A stretch of DNA of 10,510 nt from Alphaproteobacteria bacterium. GTDB taxonomy: Bacteria; Pseudomonadota; Alphaproteobacteria; Sphingomonadales; Rhodothalassiaceae. This document shows, piece after piece, positions 1-7,766 of this stretch. The notes under the pieces were generated by a model. The model ran no database searches and was not told where the DNA came from. It saw only the letters and a list, made by a program, of their open reading frames with translations. Location of the stretch: NCBI GenBank assembly GCA_003695555.1, contig RFIU01000021.1:1-10510 (forward strand), given 5' to 3'. Numbering within the stretch: the stretch's first letter is position 1; each line of letters starts with the position of its first letter. The position numbers and the translations under genes are program-made.

Positions 1-2
1 CC

Positions 3-677
3 CGCCACCGACAGGCGGGCTATCGAATCGTCACGGTGTCCCTGAAGCCGCCCGGCGGCATTCCCGGCGATATTTCTGCCGATCAGATGGACGGCATCGC
101 CCGCCTGGCAGAACGCTGGAGCGAGGGCGAGATCCGCGCCACCTATCAGCAGAATCTGGTGCTCCCCCATGTCCCGGCCGCCGCCCTGCCCGCAGTCTGG
201 CGCTCGCTCAAGGCGCTTGGCCTCGATCATGCGAATGTCGGGCTCGGAACCGACATCATCGCCTGCCCGGGAATGGACTATTGCGTGCTGGCCAATGCCC
301 GATCGATCCCCGTTGCTCAACGGATTTCCGAACGCCTTGCCGCGCGCGGCGACGAAGAGACGATCGGTCGCCTGGCGATCCGGATATCGGGCTGCATCAA
401 TGCCTGTGCCCATCATCATGTCGCCGACATCGGCATCCTCGGCGTCGATCGCAAGGGCGAGGAACGCTATCAGCTGCTGCTCGGCGGACGTGCCGACGAT
501 GCGGCCGCCATCGCCCGGATCACCGGGCCCGGCTTTGATGAGGACGGCATCGTCCGGGCGGTCGAGACCGCGATCGACACCTGGCTCGCCGAGCGGCACG
601 CAGATGAGGAGTTCAGCGAAACCTTCGCCCGGATCGGGCTTTCCCCCTTCAAGGAGGCGCTCTATGCACCGGCTTGA
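3..677 (+). CDS. cysI: Sulfite reductase hemoprotein subunit, C-terminal part (5' end outside window)
   Basis: The reading frame is open from the window edge, so the start is missing; 224 codons are visible, about the last 40% of a usual 550-residue protein. The family reduces sulfite to sulfide with six electrons at a coupled siroheme/4Fe-4S centre in the cytoplasm. The four cluster cysteines are visible as C-x5-C (CPGMDYC, codon of the first Cys at 264) and C-x3-C (CINAC, last Cys codon at 405). Before them lies a ferredoxin-reductase-like half-domain with the family-typical stretch ATYQQNLVLPHV. The frame continues upstream of the GTG at 36 with residues that fit the family (GYRIVTVSLKPP), so that GTG is internal, not the start. 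The gene overlaps the DUF934 gene by 14 bp, and its last codons carry that gene's ribosome binding site. A nitrite reductase of the same superfamily is possible from the fold alone, but the cysH neighbour argues for sulfite. Confidence 0.93.
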   Translation, partial: RHRQAGYRIVTVSLKPPGGIPGDISADQMDGIARLAERWSEGEIRATYQQNLVLPHVPAAALPAVWRSLKALGLDHANVGLGTDIIACPGMDYCVLANARSIPVAQRISERLAARGDEETIGRLAIRISGCINACAHHHVADIGILGVDRKGEERYQLLLGGRADDAAAIARITGPGFDEDGIVRAVETAIDTWLAERHADEEFSETFARIGLSPFKEALYAPA

Positions 678-1146
678 TCTGAAGACGGGTGCGCTCGCCG
701 AATGGCGGCCGGGCGCGACGGTGGTGGACCTCGCCGAAGGCCGCGCACCGCTGCCGGTCGAAGGGGACGGTCCGCTGGTCCTGCGGATCGGCGCGGATGC
801 CTTGGACGAGGACGTCGCCGGCTTCGTCGAGCGCGCGATCTGCATCGAGATCGTCGCCCGCGATTTCAAGGATGGGCGGGTCGCAAGCCTCGTCCGTCAT
901 CTGCGCCGGCACTATCGTTACGGATCCGAAATCGTTGTGAGTGGGCCGGTGATTCCGCAAATGGCGGATTTCTTGAGGCGGGTCGGTGCGGATGCCGTGC
1001 TGCTGGCCGATCCGGATCGCGCCGGGCACTGGTGCGAGGCACTGAAGACGCCGCAGGTCTGGCTTCAGTTCGCCGCGGATGCGCGCCCCACGGTGCTGGA
1101 ACTGCGCCACCGACGCTCGCGCCGCGGCGAACGGGAGGAAGCGTGA
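664..1146 (+). CDS. DUF934 (COG3749-type) sulfite-reduction accessory protein
   Basis: A 160-residue cytoplasmic protein between cysI and cysH, the usual place for DUF934 proteins in alphaproteobacteria. The family is annotated as probably involved in sulfite reduction; its biochemical role is unknown to me. The recognisable core is at residues 66-115: ARDFKDGR, then a charged helix, then SGPVIPQMADFLRRVGADAVLL, matching the family pattern of F-x-DGR followed by a 'DQ-like' segment and a 'cGFd'-like turn. The usual GYS after DGR and the aspartate before Q are replaced (VAS, PQ), so this is a divergent member. The start ATG at 664 is chosen because AAGGAGG at 651-657 sits 6 nt upstream and because the frame upstream is only a shadow of cysI. 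The C-terminal 15 residues are very basic. The stop overlaps the cysH start by one base (TGATG), implying translational coupling. Confidence 0.85.
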   Translation: MHRLDLKTGALAEWRPGATVVDLAEGRAPLPVEGDGPLVLRIGADALDEDVAGFVERAICIEIVARDFKDGRVASLVRHLRRHYRYGSEIVVSGPVIPQMADFLRRVGADAVLLADPDRAGHWCEALKTPQVWLQFAADARPTVLELRHRRSRRGEREEA

Positions 1147-1901
1147 TGAGCTATCTCGACCCCGATCTCTCCGGTCCATGGGCGCAGGTGCTCGAGGACC
1201 GCTTTCGCGATGCACCGGCCGAACGGATCCTTGAAGAGGCAATCGACGAGGTCTTCGCGGGCCGCATTGCCCTCGTCTCGTCCTTCGGCGCGGAATCGGC
1301 GGTGCTGCTGCATATGGTCTCACGCATTGCCCCCGATCTGCCGGTGCTCTTCGTCGATACCGGCAAGCTGTTCGGCGAGACGCTGCGCTATCGCGATCGG
1401 CTGGTGCGCCTGCTCGGACTCACCGATTTGCGGATAGTCGGCCCGGAGCCGGAAGAAGTCGACCGGCACGATCCCTCGGGCGTGCTCTGGCGCGACGACC
1501 CCGACCGCTGCTGCTTCGTGCGCAAGGTGGTCCCGCTCGAGCGCGCCCTCAGCCCCTGGCGGGCGTGGATCTCGGGCCGCAAGCGCTATCAGGGTGGCGA
1601 GCGCACCCGGCTGGCGAAGGTCGAGGCGGTGGACGGCCGGGTCAAGTTCAACCCGCTCGCCGACTGGTCACGCGCCGACATCGCCCGTTATTTCGCCCGC
1701 CACGAACTGCTGCGCCACCCGCTGGAAGCCGACGGCTTTCGCTCGATCGGCTGCATGCCCTGCACCGATCGTGTCGCCCCTGACGAACGGGAAGCCCCGC
1801 GCGCCGGGCGCTGGCGCGGGCAGGCCAAGACCGAATGCGGGATTCATCTCGGGGTCCGCGAGGCGGCACGTCGCGCCGGGCTTGACAGTAGCGGGCCTTG
1901 A
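1146..1901 (+). CDS. cysH: Assimilatory adenylylsulfate (APS/PAPS) reductase
   Basis: A 251-residue cytoplasmic enzyme that reduces activated sulfate to sulfite, feeding the sulfite reductase encoded just upstream. The N-terminal PP-loop-like motif VSSFGAESAVLL is at residues 44-55, followed by VLFVDTGKLFGETL (67-80). Two cysteine pairs, Cys122-Cys123 (DRCCFVRK) and Cys203/Cys206 (GCMPC), are those that hold a 4Fe-4S cluster in the thioredoxin-dependent APS-reductase type; the E. coli PAPS-type enzyme lacks them. The catalytic Cys231 is present in the ECGIHLG motif near the C-terminus. The cluster therefore favours APS as substrate (EC 1.8.4.10), although some cluster-containing enzymes accept both. 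The start ATG overlaps the DUF934 stop and has GGGAGGAA about 5-8 nt upstream. The LysR gene follows after 16 bp on the same strand. Confidence 0.95.
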   Translation: MSYLDPDLSGPWAQVLEDRFRDAPAERILEEAIDEVFAGRIALVSSFGAESAVLLHMVSRIAPDLPVLFVDTGKLFGETLRYRDRLVRLLGLTDLRIVGPEPEEVDRHDPSGVLWRDDPDRCCFVRKVVPLERALSPWRAWISGRKRYQGGERTRLAKVEAVDGRVKFNPLADWSRADIARYFARHELLRHPLEADGFRSIGCMPCTDRVAPDEREAPRAGRWRGQAKTECGIHLGVREAARRAGLDSSGP

Positions 1902-1918
1902 GCCCTCATTGAGGCTCA
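1899..1918 (+). promoter_or_regulatory. Small hairpin over the cysH stop and LysR start (possible translational coupling)
   Basis: TGAGCC (1899-1904) and GGCTCA (1913-1918) are perfect 6-bp inverted arms around an 8-nt loop. The left arm contains the cysH stop codon. The right arm and loop contain the only Shine-Dalgarno-like bases (GAGG, 1911-1914) and the first base of the LysR ATG. In RNA this would hide the LysR start until a ribosome finishing cysH opens it. The arms are directly visible; the function is inference, and a 6-bp stem can occur by chance. Confidence 0.35.
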
Positions 1919-2889
1919 TGACAGAGAATCCATCACGAACCGTGCGGACGCGTTCATCGGGACGCCGCCTGAAGCGTTCGCAACTTCCGCTCAATGCGCT
2001 GCGCGCCTTCGAGGCGGCGGCGCGCCACCTCTCGTTCAAGCGGGCCGCCGAGGAACTCTCGGTGACGCCTGCGGCGGTCAGTCAGCAGATTCGTTCGCTC
2101 GAGGAGTATCTCGGTGTCCCGTTGTTCCGGCGCACCAGCCGCTCGATCCTGCTGACCGAGGCGGCGGCCGCCGCCCTCGAACATCTGCGCGAGGGTTTCG
2201 ATGCGATCGAGGAGGCCTGCGCCCTGCTTCAGGCGGAAGACGAGGAGGGAAGACTGACCGTCTCGGTCGCTCCCTCGCTCGCCGCAAAATGGCTGGTTCC
2301 GCGGCTCGGCCGCTATGCCGAACGGGCGCCTGAACAGGTGGTGCGGGTGATCGCCACCCATCAGCTCACCGACTTTCGCCGCGAAGAGGTTGATCTCGCG
2401 ATCCGCTACGGCTCGGGCGACTATCCGGGCCTGCATGTCGAGGAGCTGATGCGCGAGGAGGTCTTTCCGGTCTGCGCACCGGCGCTGCTTGAAGGCGATC
2501 ATCCGATCCACAGCCCTGCGGATCTGAAGCATGTGACGCTGATCCATGACGACAGTGCCTTGGAGGACGAATCCTGCCCGACCTGGGCGATGTGGCTGAA
2601 GGCGGCAGGCGTCGGATTCGAGGAGGGACAGCCCGCCATCCACTTCAATCAGACGGCGCTCGCCATCGAGGCAGCCGCCGCCGGTCGCGGGGTGGCGCTT
2701 GCCAAGCGGGTGCTGGCAGAGGCCGACCTTCGCGCCGGGCGGCTGGTTCGCCCGTTCCGGGAAAGCCGGCCGGTGGAATTCGCCTACTACATCGTCTGCC
2801 CGCACGTGCACCTCGAACGTGCCAATGTCCGCGGCTTCATTGACTGGCTGCGTGACGAGGCCGGGCGCTCTTGGGCCTGGGAAATCTGA
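1918..2889 (+). CDS. LysR-type transcriptional regulator, GcvA-like
   Basis: A 323-residue DNA-binding regulator. The winged helix-turn-helix covers residues 23-83: LPLNALRAFEAAARHLSFKRAAEEL, then VTPAAVSQQIRSLEEYLGVPLFRR, a close match to the GcvA subgroup of LysR proteins. The effector-binding domain runs from about 110 to 315, opening with GRLTVSVAPSLAAKWLVPRL, also typical of GcvA-like proteins. Residues 1-22 are a basic, probably disordered tail. ATG 1918 is preferred, but its GAGG lies only 3 nt upstream; the in-frame TTG at 1909 and the coupling hairpin leave the exact start uncertain. It follows cysH by 16 bp on the same strand and is probably co-transcribed, so it may report on sulfur or amino-acid status; it is not a CysB-type sequence. 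It could instead act on the convergent halogenase/receptor locus. Its target and ligand cannot be read from the sequence. Confidence 0.9.
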   Translation: MTENPSRTVRTRSSGRRLKRSQLPLNALRAFEAAARHLSFKRAAEELSVTPAAVSQQIRSLEEYLGVPLFRRTSRSILLTEAAAAALEHLREGFDAIEEACALLQAEDEEGRLTVSVAPSLAAKWLVPRLGRYAERAPEQVVRVIATHQLTDFRREEVDLAIRYGSGDYPGLHVEELMREEVFPVCAPALLEGDHPIHSPADLKHVTLIHDDSALEDESCPTWAMWLKAAGVGFEEGQPAIHFNQTALAIEAAAAGRGVALAKRVLAEADLRAGRLVRPFRESRPVEFAYYIVCPHVHLERANVRGFIDWLRDEAGRSWAWEI

Positions 2890-2913
2890 AGACCGCGCCA
2901 GCACTTTGCTCAC

Positions 2914-2955
2914 CCGGCCCTGCCGGCCGATCACGGATCACCATCAACTGATCCG
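2914..2955. terminator. Weak tandem hairpins between convergent genes
   Basis: The 54-bp gap between the LysR stop and the halogenase stop holds two small dyads: CCGGC (2914-2918) with GCCGG (2922-2926), and CGGATCA (2934-2940) with TGATCCG (2949-2955). The second includes the halogenase stop codon. Neither is followed by a T-run on either strand, so a classical intrinsic terminator is not shown. They might still slow polymerase or protect 3' ends in both directions. Confidence 0.25.
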
Positions 2956-4482
2956 GGCGAGAAATTCGTCGTGGCTCGGCATTGCGGAAACGGCGCGGGC
3001 GATGATCTCGCGGATCCGGGCAAGAAAGTCGGCGAGTTCATCGGCCGGCATCAGATCGGCGATGGGATGATGATCGTTCGGATACAGCCCCTGGCCGATC
3101 ATCACCTGCAACCAGGCCATTTCAGTGAACAGCTCGTCCGGTTCGGGATAGATCCGGGCACTTTCCGCAAACAGCGCCAGTCGTTGCGCGAGGCGGTCGG
3201 GAATCGTCATCTCTCGGCAGGCACGCCACAGCTCGCCATCCGTGCGCGCGTTCCGATGATAGTGCAGGATCAAGAAGTCGCGGATCGCCTCCCACTCCTT
3301 GGCGGTTCGGTGATTGTATTCGGCCACCAGCGCCGGCGAAGCGGGGCGTGCCGGCCACATTTCGAGAAAGCGTTGCAGCCCCGACTGCACGAGGTGAATG
3401 CTCGTCGATTCCAGCGGTTCGAGAAAGCCACCCGCCAGCCCGAGCGCCAGACAGTTTCCGACCCAGGCCGCCCGCCGCCTGCCGGCCCGAAAGCGGATCA
3501 CTCGTGGCTCGCCGACCGGTGCGCCATCGAGATGGTCGAGCAGCGTGCGCGTCGCCTCGTCATCATCGATCAGCGCGCTCGCATAGACATGGCCGTTACC
3601 GGTGCGATGGCGCAGCGGGATCCGCCACTGCCAGCCGGCCGGCCGCGCAAAGGCCTGCGTGAAGGGGGGATAAGGCCGCACCGGCGCGCAGCCGACCGCA
3701 ACCGCACGATCGCAGGGCAGCCAGTGCGACCAGTCCTCGAACCCGGCCTGCATCTCGCTTTCGATCAGCAGCGCGCGGAAACCCGAACAGTCGATGAAAA
3801 AATCGCCGGCAACCCGCCGTTCGTCATCAAGCAGGAGAGCGGCGATCTCGCCGCTTTCCGCCACCCGTTCAACGGCGACGACGCGCCCTTCGATCCGGCG
3901 AACCTCCATCGACTCGGCATGCGAACGCAACAGGCGGGCATAGAGCGAGGCATCGAAGTGATAGGCATGGCGGGTACCGGGAACGGGGGTCTCGCCGACC
4001 CGATCCATCGGCGCGAAACGCGCGCGTGCGGCCGCTACGGCATTAAGGGAATGGTCCCAAAGATCGCCTGCCGTCTCGGGCCCGAGCTCTTTCCTGGCAC
4101 GCAGCCAGTAATGATGAAATCCAATCAGGCCGGCGGCCACGCCGATATCGGAAAAGGCGTGGATGTAGCCGGCATCGGCGCGCCACCAACCCTCGAAGCG
4201 GATCCCGAGCTTGATGGTGCCTTCGCTCGCCTTCAGGAATTCCCCCTCGTCGAGACCGAGGAAACGGTTGAGGTGCTGGATCTGCGGGATCGTCGCCTCG
4301 CCGACCCCGACGGTGCCGATCGCCGCCGATTCGACGAGGGTGATACGCACGGCATTGCCCAGCCCGCGGGCCAGCACCGCGGCCGCCATCCAGCCGGCGG
4401 TACCGCCGCCGAGGATGACGATATCGCGCATGCGACCGGAGTCGGCGCCCGCTTTCATATTCTCCACCTGTTCCGCCATCAT
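2944..4482 (-). CDS. Flavin-dependent tryptophan-halogenase-family protein
   Basis: A 512-residue FADH2-dependent halogenase homologue. The FAD-binding GGGTAGWMAA is at residues 25-34 (GxGxxG). Lys91 in GTIKLGIRF aligns with the catalytic lysine (PrnA Lys79), which directs the hypohalous acid. The halogenase signature WxWxIP is intact at 284-289. Glu358-Ser359 in FLEPLESTSIHL correspond to the second catalytic pair (PrnA Glu346-Ser347). All hallmarks of an active enzyme are therefore present. No signal peptide is seen, so it should be cytoplasmic, and no flavin reductase partner is in the window. Start ATG 4482 follows GAGGAGGAGCAAAAC; the next codon, ATG 4479, is equally possible. Homologues beside TonB receptors, such as the brominating BrvH and the Xanthomonas enzymes as I recall them, accept free indole in vitro, but the natural substrate is not established. 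It sits downstream of the receptor gene behind a terminator. Confidence 0.92.
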   Translation of the reverse strand: MMAEQVENMKAGADSGRMRDIVILGGGTAGWMAAAVLARGLGNAVRITLVESAAIGTVGVGEATIPQIQHLNRFLGLDEGEFLKASEGTIKLGIRFEGWWRADAGYIHAFSDIGVAAGLIGFHHYWLRARKELGPETAGDLWDHSLNAVAAARARFAPMDRVGETPVPGTRHAYHFDASLYARLLRSHAESMEVRRIEGRVVAVERVAESGEIAALLLDDERRVAGDFFIDCSGFRALLIESEMQAGFEDWSHWLPCDRAVAVGCAPVRPYPPFTQAFARPAGWQWRIPLRHRTGNGHVYASALIDDDEATRTLLDHLDGAPVGEPRVIRFRAGRRRAAWVGNCLALGLAGGFLEPLESTSIHLVQSGLQRFLEMWPARPASPALVAEYNHRTAKEWEAIRDFLILHYHRNARTDGELWRACREMTIPDRLAQRLALFAESARIYPEPDELFTEMAWLQVMIGQGLYPNDHHPIADLMPADELADFLARIREIIARAVSAMPSHDEFLARIS

Positions 4483-4522
4483 GTTTTGCTCCTCCTCGTC
4501 TGCACCGCCGGCCGATCCCGCG

Positions 4523-4565
4523 AAAAAGGAATGCCCCTGCCGACCAGGGGGCGGCAGGGGCATTC
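4523..4565 (-). terminator. Strong intrinsic terminator between receptor and halogenase genes
   Basis: A 14-bp perfect inverted repeat (arms 4529-4542 and 4552-4565, starting GAATGCCCCTGCCG) encloses a 9-nt loop. On the minus strand the stem is followed directly by CTTTTTCG, giving a U5 tract. It lies 20 bp after the receptor stop, so it should end most receptor transcripts. Some read-through would reach the halogenase, whose own ribosome binding site begins about 25 bp further on. The plus strand has no T-run after the stem, so it acts in one direction. Confidence 0.85.
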
Positions 4566-4585
4566 TCGCACGATGCGGCCGTGCG

Positions 4586-7456
4586 TTAGAAGCTGAAGGA
4601 TGCACCGAGCAGATAGGTGCGCCCGAAGCTCTGATGGTCGATGACCAGTCGCGCATCCGGCTCCTGGAAGGTGACGAAGGGCTCGTCGGTCAGGTTGTTC
4701 GCCTGCGCGAGGATCGTCAGGCCTTCGAGTGGTCCCGTCTCGAAGGTGTAGGAGAGCTGGGCGTCGATCACCGATTCCGACTTCACCGTGCGCAGAATAC
4801 GGGTCGCACTGATGCCCGAGACCTCACCGAGGAACTTGGTCCGGAAACGGTGGCTGATGCGGGCCTGGAAGCCGTGCTTTTCATAATAGACGGTCGAGTT
4901 CGCCACCCACTTCGACAGACCCGGAACGGTGATCGGATCGGGATTGTCGCCGAGCAGCACCTTGCTGTCGGTATAGGCGCCGCTCAGGATCACGCCGAAG
5001 CCGTCGAGCGTGTCGGAAAGCACCTCGAAGGGAAGGGTCAGAGTCGCTTCAAGCCCCTTGATGTTGCCCTTGCCGTTGTTGGTCGGCCCCGAGACGATGC
5101 CGAGCGGCGTGCCGAGCATCGCCTTCTGCTCGGCACTCAGGAAATCGTCGATGAAGGCCGAGAAGTCGAACAGGAAGGCATCGTTGGGATTGATGAAGTC
5201 CTGCAGATCCTTGTAGAAGACCGCGAGCGAGAAATAGCCGGCTCCCTCGGCGAAATAGCGCTCGAAGGACAGGTCCACCTGGTTCGAGATCGTCGGCCGC
5301 AGACGCGGATTGCCGCCACCGGCGCTGAAGAAGGACTGGTTGGGATCGGTAGATGTCAGCCGGGTGATGTTCGCATTGAGCGCCAGCGAGGCGTTAAGCT
5401 GATCCATCCGCGCGCGCGCCAGCGTGCGGGAAGCGCCGAAACGGACCTGTGTGTCTTCATCGAACCGGAAGATGAGATTGAGGCTCGGCAGGAACTTCCA
5501 GTACTTGTCGCCGTCGCGCACCGGCTCGAAGCCGCCTTCCGCTGTTCCCGCGCCCACCTCGGCACCGCGCACGCGAAAGCCCTGGGAGCTCTGGTCGGTA
5601 TAGACCGCCTGAACACCGGCGTTGCCGACCACTTCGACGTCGCCCCACATCGCGTCGATGTCGAGCTTGGTATAGGCGACCAGTATGTCCTCGCGCACCG
5701 ACCAGTCCTGCGGTACATTGAAGGAGGAGAGCTGGATCGGCACCTGCGTATAGACATTGTCGAGCAGATAGAGCGGGTCATAGGTGACCTGGGAGGGAAT
5801 GCCGAGGAACTTTAGCCCCGTCGTCTTCTTCAGCAGCGCCGCTTCCGGAATCGGCAGCGAGGTCGCGCCGCCCAGCGTCAGGAAATTCTGTGCGATCTTG
5901 CGATCCTTGTCACGCCGCGAGAGATCGACGCCGACCGTGAGATTGTCGAAGACATTGCTGTCAAGCGCCCGCTCCGTCGAAAAGCGCAGATGGGTCAGCT
6001 CGTCATTGGTCTTCGGCGCATTGATGAAACCCGCCTGGGTGAGCGGATTGGGCTTGGCACCCCCGCCCCACCCTTGGGGGTCGGTCAGCACGAAGAGCGA
6101 GGTATCCGAGTAGTCGAGCGAGGGCGTAAAGGCGAAGACGCCGTTCTTCTGCTGCGCGAAGCCGAGCGAATCGGTCGCGCCGACGCCCGCCGGGCCGGTA
6201 CCGCTGTAGGATTCGAGAAGCCGGTCCTTGCGGTCGGCGCGCGAATAGCTGATGTCGGTCACCACCGACCAGACGTCGTTGACGTCGTAACGCAGGTTCC
6301 AGCCAATGTTGAAGAGATCGGCATTGCGGTCGTTGCGGTCGTTGCGCATCACGCCCTTGACGCCATCGAAGACGCCGGAAGTGACCAGGCCGTTTTCCGC
6401 CGTATATCCGGGCCGAAGGGTCGCGGAAGACCAGAACAGCGGGAATTCGATGCCGCGCAGAATCTGGGTCTCATCAAAATGCGAATAGGAGATGTCGAGA
6501 ATCGTGTGCAGCGTCTCGGACGGCTGGTATTCGATCGTGCCGAGCACGCCGATGCGGTCGAGATCGTCCGACTTCACGAAGGGCTTGGAGCCGCCGATGA
6601 TCGCATTGCCATCAGAAAGCGTCGGATAGCCCCAGGAGTTGAACTGTTCGATCTGGGTCGGCGTCGATTGGGCGGCAACACCCAGCGTGATGCCCAGGGT
6701 GTCATCCAGGAACTGGTCAATATAGGTCGCGCTGGCCCGATAGCCGAGCGAGGAAGCATCCGGATTGAGCGAACCGTCCTCGTTGAATTCAGCGCGGGCG
6801 TTGGCCGTGAAGCTCCGCCGGCCATGCTCGAGCGGGCGGATCGTTCGCAGATCGACGGTGCCCGCGAGCCCCTGGCCGATCAGCGTCGCATCCGGCGTCT
6901 TGTAGACGACGACACCACCAAGCAGTTCGGCCGGATACTGGTCGAACTCGACACCGCGATTGTCGCTCGTCGTCACCTGTTCCCGTCCATTGAGCAGGGC
7001 GGTGCTGAAATCGGGGCCGAGGCCGCGCACGCTGATCACCTGTGCACGCCCTTCCAGACGCTGGGCGGTCAGACCCGGCAGTCGGGCGAGCGTCTCGCCG
7101 ATCGACACGTCGGGCAGCTTGCCGATGTCCTCGGCCGAGACCGCCTCGACGATCGAGGTCGATGACCGCTTCAGTTCGATGGCCCGCTCGATGCTCGGTC
7201 GGAAACCGCGAACGACGATTTCCTCGACCTCCTCTTGCGCCTTGGCGGCTTCGCTCTTCTTCCTGTTCTTGTCCTTGTCCTGCTCGTCACCGGCGGCCTG
7301 TGGCGCCGCGGCGATGCCGACCAGCGGGATACCGACGATCGGCTGATCGCCGGCCGGTTCGTCTCCGGCATTTGCCGCCGGTGCATCGACCAGCGACAGA
7401 AGGGCAATGCCCGAGACGCAACTGAGCAGAATGTGACGAACGGCTGGGCGCGTCAT
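4586..7456 (-). CDS. TonB-dependent outer-membrane receptor (TonB-Xanth-Caul type)
   Basis: A 956-residue outer-membrane transporter using TonB energy to import a ligand too large or too dilute for porins. Residues 1-30 are a signal peptide (MTRPAVRH, hydrophobic core, cut after AANA). A charged, probably unfolded linker follows (31-75, rich in D, K, E and A), then a TonB-box-like EEIVVRGF (78-85). The plug domain follows to about 215, with IGKLPDVSIGETLARLPG, VRGLGPDFSTALLNGRE and GVVVYKTPDA, all typical of the Xanthomonas/Caulobacter receptor group. The rest is beta-barrel, ending in an aromatic terminal strand (LLGASFSF) suited to BAM insertion. No N-terminal signalling domain is seen. Start ATG 7456 follows GGAGGAGAG and precedes the signal peptide directly; upstream codons are non-family. 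The GH13 neighbour suggests an alpha-glucoside ligand, but the ligand cannot be read from the sequence. Confidence 0.95.
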   Translation of the reverse strand: MTRPAVRHILLSCVSGIALLSLVDAPAANAGDEPAGDQPIVGIPLVGIAAAPQAAGDEQDKDKNRKKSEAAKAQEEVEEIVVRGFRPSIERAIELKRSSTSIVEAVSAEDIGKLPDVSIGETLARLPGLTAQRLEGRAQVISVRGLGPDFSTALLNGREQVTTSDNRGVEFDQYPAELLGGVVVYKTPDATLIGQGLAGTVDLRTIRPLEHGRRSFTANARAEFNEDGSLNPDASSLGYRASATYIDQFLDDTLGITLGVAAQSTPTQIEQFNSWGYPTLSDGNAIIGGSKPFVKSDDLDRIGVLGTIEYQPSETLHTILDISYSHFDETQILRGIEFPLFWSSATLRPGYTAENGLVTSGVFDGVKGVMRNDRNDRNADLFNIGWNLRYDVNDVWSVVTDISYSRADRKDRLLESYSGTGPAGVGATDSLGFAQQKNGVFAFTPSLDYSDTSLFVLTDPQGWGGGAKPNPLTQAGFINAPKTNDELTHLRFSTERALDSNVFDNLTVGVDLSRRDKDRKIAQNFLTLGGATSLPIPEAALLKKTTGLKFLGIPSQVTYDPLYLLDNVYTQVPIQLSSFNVPQDWSVREDILVAYTKLDIDAMWGDVEVVGNAGVQAVYTDQSSQGFRVRGAEVGAGTAEGGFEPVRDGDKYWKFLPSLNLIFRFDEDTQVRFGASRTLARARMDQLNASLALNANITRLTSTDPNQSFFSAGGGNPRLRPTISNQVDLSFERYFAEGAGYFSLAVFYKDLQDFINPNDAFLFDFSAFIDDFLSAEQKAMLGTPLGIVSGPTNNGKGNIKGLEATLTLPFEVLSDTLDGFGVILSGAYTDSKVLLGDNPDPITVPGLSKWVANSTVYYEKHGFQARISHRFRTKFLGEVSGISATRILRTVKSESVIDAQLSYTFETGPLEGLTILAQANNLTDEPFVTFQEPDARLVIDHQSFGRTYLLGASFSF
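6324..6346 (-). repeat. 9-bp tandem repeat inside the receptor gene
   Basis: The unit TTGCGGTCG occurs twice plus a 5-base partial copy. In the minus-strand protein it gives RNDRNDRN. The unit length is a multiple of three, so gain or loss of a copy would keep the frame and only change the length of what is probably a loop of the barrel. Confidence 0.6.
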
Positions 7457-7718
7457 GATGATCTCTCCTCCGAAAATGCGCGTTTCCTCGACCCTGCGGG
7501 TCCGCATCCCGACGCAAGATCGGGGACCGGAAGCCACCTTGCCCCGCCTCAAGACGGGGCGGCGGTCTTCAGTATCCGGTTCGGGCCGCCTTCTTGCGCT
7601 CAAAGGACAGGGTGCGGAACACTCCCCCCCTTGCCCATCGGATCTTCAGGACCCTCAAGCGCGGACGCATGCCCGCATCGACCGGGTGGTCGATGCCCGT
7701 GCAGGTCGGACCAGCACT

Positions 7719-7753
7719 TTGCAAGAATATGACAGGATGGATGCAAATTGCAA
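7719..7753. promoter_or_regulatory. TGCAA half-site group 1 (candidate operator)
   Basis: TTGCAA at 7719-7724, then TGCAA-A-TTGCA at 7742-7752, a perfect 11-bp dyad overlapping a second TTGCAA (7748-7753). The two TTGCAA hexamers are 29 bp apart, on the receptor-proximal edge of the AT-rich segment. The sequence is seen directly; binding by a regulator is inference. Confidence 0.4.
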
Positions 7754-7766
7754 GACATCTGTACTC

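Noticed and set aside
36..38. GTG as the start of the sulfite reductase gene
   Set aside because: The frame is open to the window edge and the upstream residues fit the family, so this codon is internal.
169..663. Plus-strand frame upstream of the DUF934 ATG
   Set aside because: It is a shadow of cysI, rich in R, P and S with no family features; the ribosome binding site at 651-657 marks the true start.
1954..2934. Long minus-strand frame opposite the LysR gene
   Set aside because: No ribosome binding site and no domain; it is the antisense of a clearly recognised gene in GC-rich codons.
2971..4596. 541-codon plus-strand frame opposite the halogenase
   Set aside because: Antisense shadow; the minus-strand product has every halogenase motif, while this one has no recognisable fold.
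5990..7165. 391-codon plus-strand frame opposite the receptor gene
   Set aside because: Antisense shadow of the receptor plug and barrel; no start signals or known motifs.
7457..7603. N-terminal extension of the receptor upstream of ATG 7456
   Set aside because: It is arginine-rich, would place 49 residues before a clear signal peptide, and ATG 7456 has its own GGAGGAGAG.
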